A stretch of 64,000 nucleotides of DNA from Xylona heveae TC161. Its lineage: Eukaryota > Ascomycota > Xylonomycetes > Xylonales > Xylonaceae. Under the pieces are notes generated by a model that made no database searches, had not been told where the DNA came from, and worked only from the letters and a program-made list of their open reading frames with translations. Location: positions 1,116,001 to 1,180,000 of the forward strand of contig NW_017264197.1 in the NCBI RefSeq assembly GCF_001619985.1. The letters run 5' to 3'. This document shows positions 36,055-48,009 of the stretch, in pieces (within the stretch, counting starts at the first letter, position 1; every line of letters starts with the position of its first letter). A program made the translations under genes and the position numbers.

Positions 36055-37835
36055 ATGTGTAAGTCTTCCCATCCCGCTCTTCTCTTCTCTCTTCCCTTTG
36101 CCTTCACGCCTGCCCCTATCATCCTTTGTTTTGGTCTTGTTCATCCATCGCTCCCATGTATCATCTCTACCACCCAGAATACCATTTGCCTCTTCTTCGA
36201 CCAAGCTAACATTTCCCTTTTGCTTCAGCCGGTTTTCGCTCCATGATCGAGGATTTTGGCCTCGAGGCCTGTCCTCCCATTTCCAAGGGTCGCTGCGGCT
36301 TTAAGCCCGCCCCCATTGGATCTATGGGATCTCCTAGTAAGTTAAACCAGTTACCTTCCCCTTCCCCCCAGCGCATTTTCGACGTGCTTGACGCGTACAT
36401 AAGTGTTTATATACGCTGACGCGTGTTTGTTTATAGGTTTCACTATCTATGAAGATAGCTCCGACGAGTCTATCTATCAAGTTCCTTCCATTTATTCAGA
36501 CTCTGACAGTGAGAACTGCCCTCCAACCCCTTGCCCGAAGAGCAAGAGGGTCTCAGGTAAGTTGTTTCATTTGGCGTTTTTGCCCTACTCTGTCCTTGGC
36601 TAATGTTTTTATCGTAGCGCCCGGATTTCTGGATGATTTTGTCAAAAATGGCTTCAAGGTCAATGAAGACCGGCCCATGACTCCAATCCCAGTCCCGGCC
36701 GAAGTCAACAAGACGAGTATCGAAAAGGTTGAGCAATACCTCGCCTCCATGAATGCAGCTGGTAAGTCGAGTCTGATTTCATTGTGACAAACCCTTGACT
36801 GATGGCTTGTGCGACAGATCACTTTACTTCTGATTTGGATTTTTTTGATTTTCATGATACCGGTGTTCTCATGCGTAACATTGGAACTCCAAATTCGGAT
36901 TTGATGGACTTTACTTCTCCTCTTGAAGTAAACACTGTTTATATCGATAACGCGACGCGCGGACAGTGGAAATCTCCTATTTGGTATAGCGGTAAGATAA
37001 CTTGATCCCCCTTCACCTTATCGCGAGAAGACGCTCACTAATGTACCCCCTACAGGATCTGCATTCTATGGCTCTGACGAGTTTGGTCCGACGAACACCT
37101 ATGATCCTGTCTATGAGGAATTTGCTGCGATGAGCGTTGGAAATGGACATGTGCCGCGGAGACCGTTTGGTAATTCCAATACTTTTGCTGAAAAGGCCCG
37201 CTTGGCTCATCTTGCGGCCCAAAATAATTCTGCTGGTAAGCTTATGTTGTTTTTTCTTGTTTTTCCTTGATTGGCAATTCTCACATCGGACTTTGGCTCA
37301 CTTGTTTCGAATAGGCCATAGCATCGGGATTCCCGGCTGCACCGTCGTATCTGCTCCACTTCTGTCTTCGGGTTGCGAGGCGTGCGACAATGGTCAACGC
37401 GCTGCCCTTGGTCTTGCTCCCCAAGTTGATGATACTTCTGCCCCTTCTTCTGACTTTCCCCAGATTTCTGGTTTCCCTTCGTTGCCCACTCCCCCCACTC
37501 ATGGTGGATGGACCACTCTTGAGGAGGAAACTTCCCAGTTGACTAAGCCTAAGCATTCGCGTTTCTTTTCTTCCGATACTGATACTTCTTCTATCCTTGC
37601 CACTTCTGATCCTGCTGATTTTCGTTCTCCCCCCATCGCAAATTTTCCTTTTGCTGGTTTTTCAGTGAATTGGGAACCGTCTCCGGCCGAAGTGTTGCAG
37701 GTGAAGATGCAAGAACATAATATCCGAGCCGAGGATGAGGTTCGCGATGAAATTTACTCTTATGAGTGGGACGAGGATCGCGAAATGCTGGTTGGTCCTA
37801 TTCTTGTTCGCTCGCAGGCTCCCGCTTCGATTTGA
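36055..37835 (+). CDS. Seven-exon orphan protein with all introns in phase 1
   Basis: I do not recognise this gene. Exons are 36055-36058, 36229-36336, 36437-36556, 36618-36761, 36818-36991, 37056-37235 and 37315-37835, giving 416 residues. All six introns interrupt a codon after its first base, so the five internal exons (108, 120, 144, 174, 180 nt) are each a multiple of three. Donors are GTAAGT four times, GTAAGA and GTAAGC; acceptors are clean. The protein starts MSGFRSMIEDFGLEACPP and is acidic and Ser/Asp/Phe-rich, with no signal peptide or membrane span. It contains short distinctive blocks such as FTIYEDSSDESIYQVPSIYS, KTSIEKVEQYLASMNA, NTFAEKARLAHLAAQNNSAG and EDEVRDEIYSYEWDEDREML. 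Many codons end in T or C, and a CT-rich leader precedes it, hinting at strong expression. Function unknown. Confidence 0.8.
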
Positions 37836-39973
37836 GTTGTGAGCGCTGAAGACTAATAACTTTTTTTCTTTTTTTTTCTCTTTCCACTTGAAGCTTTTCT
37901 GTATGACTTAGATTTTTCTTTTCTGTTTTCTTTGTTTTTTTTTATTCTTTGTATGTGTTATTCCCTACCATAACTGTTTTTCGCCCCCTCTTGTCGCAGG
38001 GGCAGCGCCCAGAATAAGGGACCGCTTTTTTTTTTTGTATTGTTAGCTTAGAAAATACCCCCGGAGCCCCTGATGGCCGTTGCATTAGTTACCTTTGGTA
38101 CTTTTAGACAATAGACGGAAAGTATATATCCATTTTACCTGCCGCCTGAGCGAACGGAATCACTTGCATGCAATAACTGCTCTTGGTCTATACTTCTTTG
38201 TGTTTTTTGCTGTCTTCTAGTATAATACGTGCAATCACCTTCTTCATGTATTCATGTATTCCCGTATTTATGTAGGGCCCCAAACTCTAGCTGACGTTCA
38301 TCAGTACTAGCTGTAATTAGACATTTTTTGTGATTTCCTGCTCTGCCTTTTGCCTGCTTGGGACTCGTCATCCACCCAGCCAGTCAGCTAGAAGAATAAT
38401 GCTGTCACTCGCCTTAGAGGACTGTCACTGGATTCTTGTCTTGAGCTTGAACCTGCGCCGTTTGCCTTGTATACTGCTATCCAGAGTGCCTGATGAGTGG
38501 GATTCCCTCTGCCATTCTCCCTTGTCATAGACTGTTGATGACCCTCCACTATTTAATGATCCTCCTCGAACGCTTAGTGGCAAAGCTATCACAGATGATT
38601 TCAACTCGCAGTCATTTTTTACTTCTAGTCTCCTACACTTCCACAGGCCCGGCATTGCTTTGCTAAAGCTCATCTTCAGCAGCCTGTGTTCCTGTTCACA
38701 TTCAAGCCCTCTTCCACATGCTGATAATCTGCATTTGTTTGTTTGTTTATTCTTCTCTTTTTTCTTTTTTTCTTTTTCTCTCTCTCTCTCTCTCTCTCTC
38801 TTCTAGAACCTGATTATAGCCTTGAGCTTGACAACGTACTAGTAACATGGCTTTGAAGTAACATATTGAGTAACAGTAAATTGTGAGTGCCATGGCACAG
38901 AATAAACACGTTCCGTGATTTAGTACCACTAATCGACAGGGCGTTTGGCATCTTCATGGGACCATGATACACAGGGAGCTACTCAAATGCTCGAATGGGG
39001 GATAACGCTGTCGTGTTCTCTTATTGTCCCTTACGAGAAATAATTTATTTCCTTTTATTTAGTTTAAACATGAAAATAGTTTAAAGCTATATGAGTAATT
39101 ATAGTATCTAATAGTAGAAGTAAAGATGGAACAGTGAGAATACAAAGCGTAGTCCGTATGCATAAATCTTTAGGGTTTGAGACACTCGTACCGACTGCAG
39201 CGTATGAAGAGGCGTAGGGTGGTGACTGGATATATTGTAGACACAAAATAGCATCATTGCTATTCCACGCCTGCCGTAGCAAATCACGTGTAAAGACTAG
39301 CCCACGGCCCAATAAGGAAATGACATGTTGGTAGATCTCGAATGCCAGAGCCTTGTCGCTTATTGCATGTTGTTACGGCCCTCGGACCAACAGGGCCCGT
39401 TGGGCTTTTGTTTGTTTACGCTGTTTGTCTACCGCAACAGCTCTCTTGATCTACCTAATCTTCACAACTGTGCGAAGGAGGAATATTCAACCCGAACGCG
39501 TCCCCGCATTGACAGCAACAGCACGAGTGAAGAGCAGCAAAGAGATACCCTGCAGTGGATAATTAAGTATCCTTTTCTGTGCGGGTGACCTGCGAAAGGG
39601 ACAAAGAGACAGTTGGGATAACGCCAATCGTTGACGACGATTCTACCAATTGATCGACAGACTGGAACTCTGTACAGTTGGCAGAAACATTTGGAAGCAG
39701 GAATTGCGATTTACCTAGCTCACAGAGTTAGACTCTGTGAATTGATAAACACTTGCTGTGAAACGTCATTGGGCTTTCTTGGAGCTAGTCGCGGATTTTC
39801 GCGGAGAGAGGGCTTATAGACTAAAATTAGGTGAGTAAATGGCAGTTGCTTGATGTGCCTTTCGAATTTCCTTTCAGTTCTGATTTTCATGGATTGATCT
39901 CGTTCAAATTGCATTGATCCAGGCTGACGTATAAGAAATTAACAGAAAGGCTACACAGTCTCGGAGCATCGAA
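37836..39973. other. 2.1 kb intergenic region
   Basis: T-rich 3' flank of the orphan gene (several poly-T runs at 37860-38035), then a (CT)n microsatellite at about 38777-38800. A perfect 9-bp inverted repeat (TCACAGAGT-TAG-ACTCTGTGA) lies near 39720-39740. No gene or structural RNA recognised. Confidence 0.5.
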
Positions 39974-42298
39974 ATGTCGCAGCCGCTCGGAGAAATATCT
40001 TCATCCGATTTGAACCTTAGATCACCTGCGATCAAGGAGCGCTTCTCAGATGCAGGACAAGACGATTTGGTTAACCTAGGACACGAGGAAAACCACAACC
40101 ACGGAGTATACGACATGCCTTTTAATGATGACATTTCAGATGTCCCTGCCAGCTCTCCTTTTGACATGTATCCATCAAAGCCGTCCAGCCCGCTGAAGCC
40201 AATCCCAACAGCGAGGAGAAATTCTCCCGCAAAGCAAACACATTCGCCTGCAGTTGCAGAGAGCGCGAGAAATGACGAATTCAACGACGTTGATGACCTC
40301 GACGTCGACCTCGAGACACCAATAAAAAATTCCGGTCCCACATCTTCGGCCAACTCCATAGACATTCACTTGGATGAGGAGGACCACGACGCTAGCGCCA
40401 TTGACTACGAGTTCTCCGAAATTGGCGCCACCCCGCTTGCGCGCCCGATTGAAAACAAACAAGAGGATGTCAGTATGGATGACACTTGCTTTAGCGATTT
40501 TTCCGCCATTCCCAATGCCGATATGACTCTTTTTGCGCGTGTTGGACAACAAGCAGACAAGGAATCCATGACAAGTCCTACAAAGTTTTCTACAGCGGGT
40601 AGCAGTTTTGTAAGTCAACTCTAGCACCCATATACCACGGAGACCTTTGCCACTAACATGTCAAAGTCCCCCACACCCCGCCGTCGCCGAGGCCTTACGA
40701 CTCCCGGGTCGTTTCGCCAGCAGTCATCAATTGACGATTTGAGCCCAAGAACACCCTCTCCCTCGCCGACGCCCCGCCGGATTCAGAGCTCTGCCAAGGA
40801 ACAAACCACATATCTCCTCGACTTCACTGAGCAAATCAACTCCTTCTCCAGCGCATACCACAATTCTCCAAGTCGGCACGCGACAATGTCTCCCAGCAAG
40901 CCTCAGCCGGAGCTTGCGTCCTATATGGCCAGCATGCGGACACCTTCACCAGCGAAGCAGAGACTCCCTCCGGCGACGCCATCGGAGCAAAGGAAGCTTA
41001 TGAATCTGCTTGACTTTGACATTCCTCCTGCACCTACGCCACGATCTATTCCTAGCATTACTGCGCGTGAGCTTGAGACGGTCAAGTCCAATTTTCAGTC
41101 TCAAATTTCCTCCATGCGCGCCACTCTTAGCGGCAGAGAGGCTGAAGTAAACAGTCTGAAAGAGGCCATCGCAGATGCCGAGCGACGCGTCGGCGAGAAT
41201 ATGGAGGCTGTACGAGAAGAACGTGCTACACGAGAGAGCCTCGAAATGGAAAAGGCGGAATGGGAGAAACGTGGCAATGATCTGGAGACGCTCCTCAGAA
41301 ATGCCAGAGAAGATTTCTTCCAGGGTGAGCAAGAACGCGAGCGGCTTGCCCAGAGGCTTGAGCAGAGCGAGAGGAAGCGTGAAGAAGCCGAAGCCCGAGC
41401 TACAGAAGCAGAAAGCAAGGTCGCAGGTCTAGAAGCAGGAGCCGCTTCTGCCACCTCGCAATCTGATGAAGCGACGCCAGGCACTCCCAAGTCCAACAAA
41501 GACGTTGAGACTGCTGTAGAAAAAGTCGCTCGTGACCTCCATGCTCTCTACAAATCGAAGCACGAGACCAAAGTCGCTGCGCTACGGAAAAGCTACGAGT
41601 CCAGATGGGATAAACGCGTTAGGGAGCTTGAGGAACAGATTGCTTCTCTCGATCAAGAAAACACTCATCTGCGCAACAACATCAACAGCAACGACGATGT
41701 TGAAATGTCGGAGCCTCGGGAAACGGAATCTTCAGAATTAGACCGTCAACAACTTGCCCAAGCTCTCCACCGCGCCCAAGAGCAGGAACACCGTATCGCT
41801 TCGCTCATCGAAGACCTCAACACGTCGAAGCGTGAACATGCCCAGCTCATGAGTGAATTACACCAGGAGCGCCTCGAAAAGGGCGACCTCGTCGCTGCCG
41901 TCGAAGAAATGCTTAATATCCAAGCAATGGCTGCCACCACCAATGGATCTACTACCGAGCCACCTACACCAGGCACCAGTCGATCTACCTCTGCTTCTTC
42001 AAATCCTTTTTCCGCCTCTATCAATGCCGCAACCGGTCTAGAAAATCTCCGAAGTAGCATTTCCCGTGTTTCGGGTCTGAAAACCCCTGGATTTGGCGCA
42101 AGTATGATGGGCTCAGGCGGAGAAAGTCGTATTGGGAGATTAGGAAGTGGAGTCTCGTCAGGCAGCGCTGCTTCTTCTGGTTCTGGTTCTGGTCTAAATT
42201 CAGGATCTTCCGCGTCAGGATCGGGATTGGGGCTCGGCGGCTACGGGAGAAGTGGGATTATGAGTAATATTGAGAGAATGGGAAGACGCGGCGCTTAA
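39974..42298 (+). CDS. Coiled-coil protein, candidate spindle-pole-body component (SnaD/Cut12-like)
   Basis: Exons are 39974-40609 and 40667-42298, giving 755 residues. The N-terminal ~340 residues are acidic, then Ser/Pro-rich with many SP/TP sites, consistent with a cell-cycle kinase substrate. A long coiled coil runs from about residue 345 to 610. It contains SLKEAIADAERRVGENMEAV and RESLEMEKAEWEKRGNDLE, which resemble the Aspergillus spindle-pole protein SnaD and the Cut12-type family. A second coil segment includes KHETKVAALRKSYESRWDKR. The tail is Gly/Ser-rich. If the match holds, the protein acts at the nuclear-envelope microtubule-organising centre. The identification is from memory of family sequence and is moderate. 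Confidence 0.72.
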
Positions 42299-43097
42299 TT
42301 CATTCTTGCTTTTTTTTTTCTCCTGCTTTGTGCTTTGAATTGTTGCTCAACATGGGGGAGTTTAGTCGATTGTTTTCGTGTTTTTTTTTTTTTTTTTTTT
42401 TTTTTCTTTTTTTTCCTCGTTGGGTTGAGGTCATTGTCCAGAGAGAGGATTTATGGCGTTTTTCGTTTTCTCTTTTTCATATTGTATTTATGAAGATAAC
42501 ATGATTATCACGCAACCAGGTTTTCTTACCTTGCCTACATCCTTTGATAATCGAGGCATGCACGGTGAAGTTTGGATAGCATTATGAAGCTGATGTGCTA
42601 GGGTAGTGCACAGACGTTCACGTGTCCCGTGCCTGCATGCTTTCGGTAGCGACCAACCCCGCCTCGTCCAAAATTAGCTTCAGTGAGTTTAAAAGGATCT
42701 AGAAGCAAGGTTTTGCAAACACTTGCAAATCGGTCGACATTATTTCTCCACTTCTTCAATCAACATTCGCGGCGTCTTGAAAATTGGATCAGAAAGCTGG
42801 AGCCTTAAACTACTTCCAAGGTCTACGGTTTGACAGCTTCTCTAAGAAATACTGTGCTTTCTTATCAGCAAAAGCATCCTTAATTACGAATTCTTGCCAG
42901 AGCAATACAAGTACGGTACACCTTTCAAGAGGGCATCTAAGCCTTCTGTCCAGCAAGCTCGAAACTGGTTTCGGTGTTCCAGGAATCTCGGGGACTACAA
43001 GTGATTGTGTTCCTAATTGACGTTTCGTCAACCTTCTACAATCCTCAACACCTAATAGGCAGCGTTGCCGCCAAGCTCCCCTCCGCGACACAGAAAG
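42299..43097. other. Intergenic region with long poly-T
   Basis: A poly-T run lies at about 42381-42405 in the 3' flank of the coiled-coil gene. The remainder is the probable promoter and leader of the next gene. No other feature seen. Confidence 0.5.
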
Positions 43098-43799
43098 ATG
43101 GCTCCTCAAGGCCCTGCTTACGATGTCGACTGGGTGTGGTCAAACAATTCCAACGTTCACGTTGCCAACCATCGCGACTGGTTCACCACATTCACCGAAT
43201 TCAAGACGCAGACTCATTCTCTCATGGGCCCCGGCATGGAGGTTCAAGGTATTGGGGATGTAGAGCTCGAAGTTAAAACCCAGGACTCACCGCGCGGAGG
43301 TAGCGAGTCCTCTCACCGCAAGCTTGTGCTCCACGACGTCCTTTTCGCTCCTAAATTCATCTGCAATATCCTAGGTGGCCCTATTGTGCATGACTATGAT
43401 GTGGATATGGGTCACGGCAGCCGTAGTGGCGGACTGAAGGATCGACGCACCGGTGCTAGTGCTGGACTCTTCGACCACAACAAGCTCTTGAAACTCTGGC
43501 TTGTCGGGCAGCCAAAGGGACAAAGTAGTTTGGATCCCGATGAGTTGTATTGGATTAATGTGCGGTGGCCCGACAATGAACGTTCGAGATGGCTGACTCA
43601 CAAGAAAAGCCTCGGAGAGCAGCCCGGTGTCGATGCACCACCATGCACGGCCGCAGAGAAGGAGTGGCTGAAGCGTGAATTTGGCGGCGAGTTCACATTT
43701 CTACACATGTATGGCCTCAGCATCTCCAAGGAAGAAGATCGTGAGGAAGGCCGGCGCATCGCTCGTGCATTCATGTGGTCAGATGCTATAAAAGGCTAA
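43098..43799 (+). CDS. Host gene apparently derived from a Ty1/copia protease region
   Basis: Intronless gene, 233 residues, starting at the ATG at 43098. Residues ~10-120 follow the layout of the segment at the start of the protease of Ty1/copia Pol. The order is a tryptophan-led strand with an S-N-x-H-V-A-N pattern, DWFTTFTEF, a V-x-G-I-G-D-V-E-L-x-V strand, then LVLHDVLFAPKFICNILG as the final strand pair. The rest is a fungal-specific tail with LYWINVRWPDNERSRWL and KEWLKREFGGEFTFLHMYGL. I see no LTRs, reverse transcriptase or integrase nearby. The frame looks whole and ordinary in codon use, so I read it as an old domestication kept as a host gene rather than a recent element. Present function is unknown. 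The relation to copia is judged by eye. Confidence 0.68.
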   Translation: MAPQGPAYDVDWVWSNNSNVHVANHRDWFTTFTEFKTQTHSLMGPGMEVQGIGDVELEVKTQDSPRGGSESSHRKLVLHDVLFAPKFICNILGGPIVHDYDVDMGHGSRSGGLKDRRTGASAGLFDHNKLLKLWLVGQPKGQSSLDPDELYWINVRWPDNERSRWLTHKKSLGEQPGVDAPPCTAAEKEWLKREFGGEFTFLHMYGLSISKEEDREEGRRIARAFMWSDAIKG

Positions 43800-44596
43800 T
43801 CCGTCTTTGATGAAGACCAGTAGCTATTTTGCATGCTTTCTTCGTTTGAATAATTGTTCGTGTAGCTTAGTATAGAGGGTCTGGAAATATCAGGTGATGA
43901 TCGCATATACACGTACAAGAGGGAGCAAGGAAGGTAATTCGATGCGAGGGGGAACACGACTTTTTCATGAACAGAGGGCCTACAGCAGGACGGATGGTTG
44001 GAAGTGCGGGGATCGACCCCAGAATTAATCCCACTAGCTTATGGCTAAATCTTTCAACTAGAATAGCTAGTTAATGATACTGACGATAAAGGACCGAGAC
44101 ATCGATGGCTCTGAGGGAGCGCAGGGGTCAGGCTTTGAGCTTGAGGTGCTCGGTGGAGAGATGAACAGTCAATAAGATGAAGAAAATCCAAGCCTAAATT
44201 TAATGAATTTACACAACCTATCCAAATTATTTCATTTCGAGATGTATATATGCGACAATCACGCTGAGGTCTTCCCTCGTCCCTGCCCGGTCGCATTTTG
44301 TTTTGGTCGGTTATATGGGAGACTGAACGGGATCATCCGACAAAGTGGTCCGAGGGGTCCGTTTGACGTCGCCACATAATGTGGGGGGGACGACAAGCTA
44401 CAAAGGTACCGTCCAGCGAGAACCAGAGCCAAAGCCAGGAGCCAAACAACGTCGCATGTTCAACCTGGGCTGCTGCAAGTGACCCTTCTTTCCCTCTCCA
44501 TCGAAAAAAAAGGACACATTCCGATTCCGATTCCGATTATATAGCTCAAAACCATCGATCGGACGACTTTTTCATCTTACTTCAACCTCTCGAGCG
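43800..44596. other. Intergenic region
   Basis: A tRNA-like T-arm (GGGGTCGATCCCC on the - strand) occurs near 44005-44025, but no complete tRNA can be folded around it. Otherwise nothing recognised; the last ~200 nt are the upstream flank of the next gene. Confidence 0.45.
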
Positions 44597-45685
44597 ATGG
44601 CTTCTTGGGCTAGACCACCACCGCCAACCGGCGCCACTCCCGAGTCTGTCCGTAGGACGAGCATGACAAGGAACAGTATCTCGTCAGCTGCGTCTGCATA
44701 TGCGGAGAATGCGGAGAATGCAATGCCCACGCGCCATCCAAAGCCCCTGACCCCCGGGGAGCTCTGCCTGCAAATGGAGCAGGAGCAGGAAGCTGTGGTA
44801 TGTTATATCTGTCCAACGTCTCAACTCATCTAGGATACGAATTATCAGAGAACCCAATCAATCCTTGAAACTATACAAGAGATGACCCAATTGACATATT
44901 GTCCATTACCTTAGGTCAATCGATTAACACGAGAACTGTCATCACTCCGTGCTCGCTCCGGATCAATTGCCTCTGCCACATCTGTGTCTTCGACCCTGAC
45001 TGGCCCCGTCACCACTGCAGCTGGCCCCGGCGTCGATAACACGCTTGAGCATAATCACAACCCAATCCATAGCCACCACCGGTCTCCCTCCAGCATTAGT
45101 ATTCGCAGTACTACCGCTCCTACCACCGCTGTTCCTGCAGCTGCTGTCGACGGCGTCAGCGGCACTGTCGGCGGAAATACCTCTCTGAGCAGACAAAACT
45201 CAACAGCCTCATCCCGACTTTCGGTACCACCGTCTCCGCTACCCAATACGGTGTCTCCCAACAGTCTGCACCATAATCCTTTTGATCATCACAACCATCA
45301 TCATACTCACCATCAACCCGGTCCACCAACCGCCTACACTCAACCGCGCCACGCCTCTCTTCCGCAGCCTCACATCCAGCACTCGCCATCACTCTCACAC
45401 GCTGCTACTATGCAGCTCCGGTCGTACTCCATCTCGTTGGCGCGCTACGAGGAAGCCGCAAGCCATCGACTCGAGCTCGAAGCTGCCAAGCACGAGAATA
45501 TGCTCCTCTTGCGCCGCATCCGAGAGCTCGAGCAGCAGCTGAAGGACACCAAGGCGAGACATCAGCATGAGCAACTGCAGGGACATGTACCCGAATTGCA
45601 CCGGAACGAGAGCACGCAGTCGTCTGGCGGTATCCCTCTGCCCGCGGGTGGTGCTGCAAGAGCCACAGCTGGACCAGAGGAGTGA
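44597..45685 (+). CDS. Coiled-coil protein with His/Pro-rich linker, unknown function
   Basis: Exons are 44597-44797 and 44915-45685, giving 323 residues. The junction joins LCLQMEQEQEAV to VNRLTRELSSLRARSG, producing one continuous heptad-like helix at about residues 52-83. A long Ser/Thr/Pro and His-rich linker follows (FDHHNHHHTHHQPGPP near residue 190). A second coiled coil at about 240-290 contains HENMLLLRRIRELEQQLKDT. The tail is short and disordered. The helix-linker-helix layout suggests a structural adaptor, but I do not recognise the family. Confidence 0.72.
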
Positions 45686-46699
45686 TTTATGGCCCGCCAT
45701 GCCATGAACCGTTTTCATTTCCCCCCTTCTTCTTTTCATTTCTTTAACACTTTTACTTCCCCTTGGTCTATTTTCTGTGCATTCAGTCAAGATGCAAATC
45801 CCTTGACTGCTTGCAAATGCACTCCGTATGGCGTTTGAAGAATTCCATGGCTCACTCTGCTCTTCGTTCTTTTCTTCTTCTCCTATTCACGCTTCATTTT
45901 TCAGGGTGTCACACGGTCGTATCATTTCATAGGCGTTATTTTTCCCGTTTCTTTTGTCTTTGCTTTTTTCTTTCTTTCTAATGTTTCACGACCGGATTGC
46001 AATTGCACTAGGACCCGCACGTTCGAGATCTCGCGGGTCGTCAGAGAAGTTTCAAACACTCTTTACTTTTTACTCATATGCCTCGTTTTCTTTCCGCGGT
46101 ACGAGAGTTATTATTGTTAACCACTCTGCGCGTCAGTCGCAAGTTGCAAGTGTTTTTTTTTTTTTTCCTTCCTATTCAGGCACGCAACAGATTTGCTCAA
46201 ATAGTCTCCTGGTCATGTTTCATTGGCGGATAACTGTTCGACTCTGCAGTCTTTAAAAAGTTGCTTATGGCTTACCAATTACCAACTACCACTCACCAAT
46301 TGCTATTTGTGCTTCGATCTCAGGATGCAGAGTTTGCCGTGGGTCTTGCTAGATAAAAACATCACGGAAATGCAAATTGATTAATAAAAAATCCATGCAA
46401 AATTTGCAAGGACAAGATATGAAGGAGAGATGAAAGCTCGATTGTGAAACGATCGACAGTCAGGGTCTCCTCGGTCCCGAGCCAAGAACCTTTACACCAT
46501 GTGGTTACCCGGCCATGTCAGCTGACTAGATTACGGAGGTTCCGCTTATGTAATTTGGGCCCCTCGCTTAGCGATAGCTCCCCTCAGCACGTGCTTAATA
46601 CTGCTGGTTGTGTAGAATAGCTTGTTTTGTTTTCTTTCCGTAACACAGCTCTTAGTTAATGAAAGATTTAATTTCCAGTCCTTTGCTTTTAAAGCTGTA
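45686..46699. other. Intergenic region
   Basis: T-rich 3' flank (poly-T at about 46157-46169), then AT-rich DNA. One GTTACCCGG occurs at 46504, shared with the rDNA-like island downstream. No gene seen. Confidence 0.5.
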
Positions 46700-48009
46700 A
46701 CTACAACCCACACACCCGGGATGCTAGCCCCCAGCGTACCTTGGGCTGTGGCCACCGGTGGTCCCCCCAGCGTGGTCGGCCGCCCAGGTGCCGGTCGGGG
46801 GTGGTGGAAGGCCACGGGGCCTGCCTGCATCGATGCTTTGGTGGATGCCAGCTCCTATGTATGGTCGGGACCAACCTCTATACCTGTCAACAGCCCTTCT
46901 GTCCATCTCTTTCATCCATCTACCTGTAGGTAATCTAGTATGTACATGGAGGTTTTATTTCATAACTCTTTCATATATAGAGATATACATAGATATATTG
47001 AATAATATTTTTTAAATCTATTAAATCTATATACAAAGGTAGACAAGGTAAAGCCTGCTTAATAAAGTGCTATCAATGCATGATAGTATTGAGACTACTA
47101 GAAAATGACTTAATCTGCTACTATCCCACCGACTACCATACCTGGGAAAAGAGGTTGCCTGGGAAGGGTTACCCAGCAAGGTATTACCCGGTGAGGGGTT
47201 ACCCGGCAAAGGTTTTTTGGTGAAAATGGGGGTTACCCGGCGAGGTAGGTGTTACCCGGCGAAGGTTTTTCGGTGAAAATGGGGGTTACCCGGCGAGGTA
47301 GGTGTTTCCCGGCGAAGGTCCTTTCTGCAAAACCATTACCTGGTGCAGATCCCCCAGGCCACCCTGGCCATCACCTCCTGCCTCCTGGGGTTACCCGGTG
47401 ATCTCAGGCTGCCATCATCCTCCCCATGGCCGGCCGGCTGCTGGATTGCCTCACAGAGGGGCTCCTCTCCACACGCCCTCCACCTCCCCTCAGTCTGCAC
47501 CCTGCCACTCTACCTGCCCTCCCTCAACCTGGTCGAGGTCTGCCAGCCTGCAGCACCCACTCTGGCCAGTCTCCCTCCATCTGTGCTGTGTGTACATCTA
47601 TGCCTGCCTGCCTGCCTGCTCACCTTCTCACCTGGTGCCCGACTGCCCTCTTGTCTTCTTGCCTTCACCCCTCCCCACAAGTACCCTGCAGCCCTGTCTC
47701 GGGTGCGTGGCCCCAGACATCCACCCAACCTGCATCAACCTCCATGGACACAATTATTTAAATAATTATCCACCGAACCAAGCCATGGTGCCACTGAAGC
47801 TTACCCGGTGAGGGGGCTGTGGCAGCACACCACCCGGCGGCTGCTGGCCGCTGGCGCCCACGTTGGCCATCTCCTGTGTCCACAGTCTCTTACCCGGCGA
47901 GGTTCCCGGTGCATCGGCGGAGCCGACCTCCCCCCTCGAGCCCCCGCGCGAGGCGAGGCACGATGGATGGGCCGTCCAGCGGACGGCGCTCGTTGGGAGA
48001 GGCTAAAAG
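46700..48009 (-). other. rDNA intergenic-spacer-like, GC-rich segment
   Basis: This stretch directly continues the 3' end of the 28S rRNA fragment and has the character of ribosomal intergenic spacer. It is GC-rich with low-complexity blocks and holds about ten copies of GTTACCCGG followed by C/T-GA. An AT-rich insert at 46930-47110 breaks it. The open frames inside it (for example 47302-47811) are compositionally biased and are not credible genes. The left boundary is approximate. The spacer reading is inferred from position next to the 28S end. Confidence 0.5.
47167..47328. repeat. Minisatellite with ~53-bp unit containing GTTACCCGGCGA
   Basis: One full 53-bp copy (47231-47283) is preceded by a longer variant copy (47167-47230) and followed by a partial copy (47284-47328). 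Each unit holds two GTTACCCGG motifs and the shared block GGTGAAAATGGG. Similar motifs recur singly at about 47390, 47801 and 47889, all on the same strand. Confidence 0.85.

Noticed and set aside
36059-37314. Idea that the six introns of the orphan gene are introner-type mobile copies
   Set aside because: Intron bodies differ in length (56-170 nt) and share no obvious sequence beyond the splice signals.
43990-44090. tRNA-like T-arm on the - strand (GGGGTCGATCCCC)
   Set aside because: No matching acceptor 5' strand or D and anticodon arms can be folded in the 90 nt upstream, and the T-loop is atypical. At most a tRNA relic.
47302-47811. Open frame of ~170 codons in the GC-rich island
   Set aside because: Composition is driven by the rDNA-spacer repeats; overlapping frames are equally open and no domain is seen.
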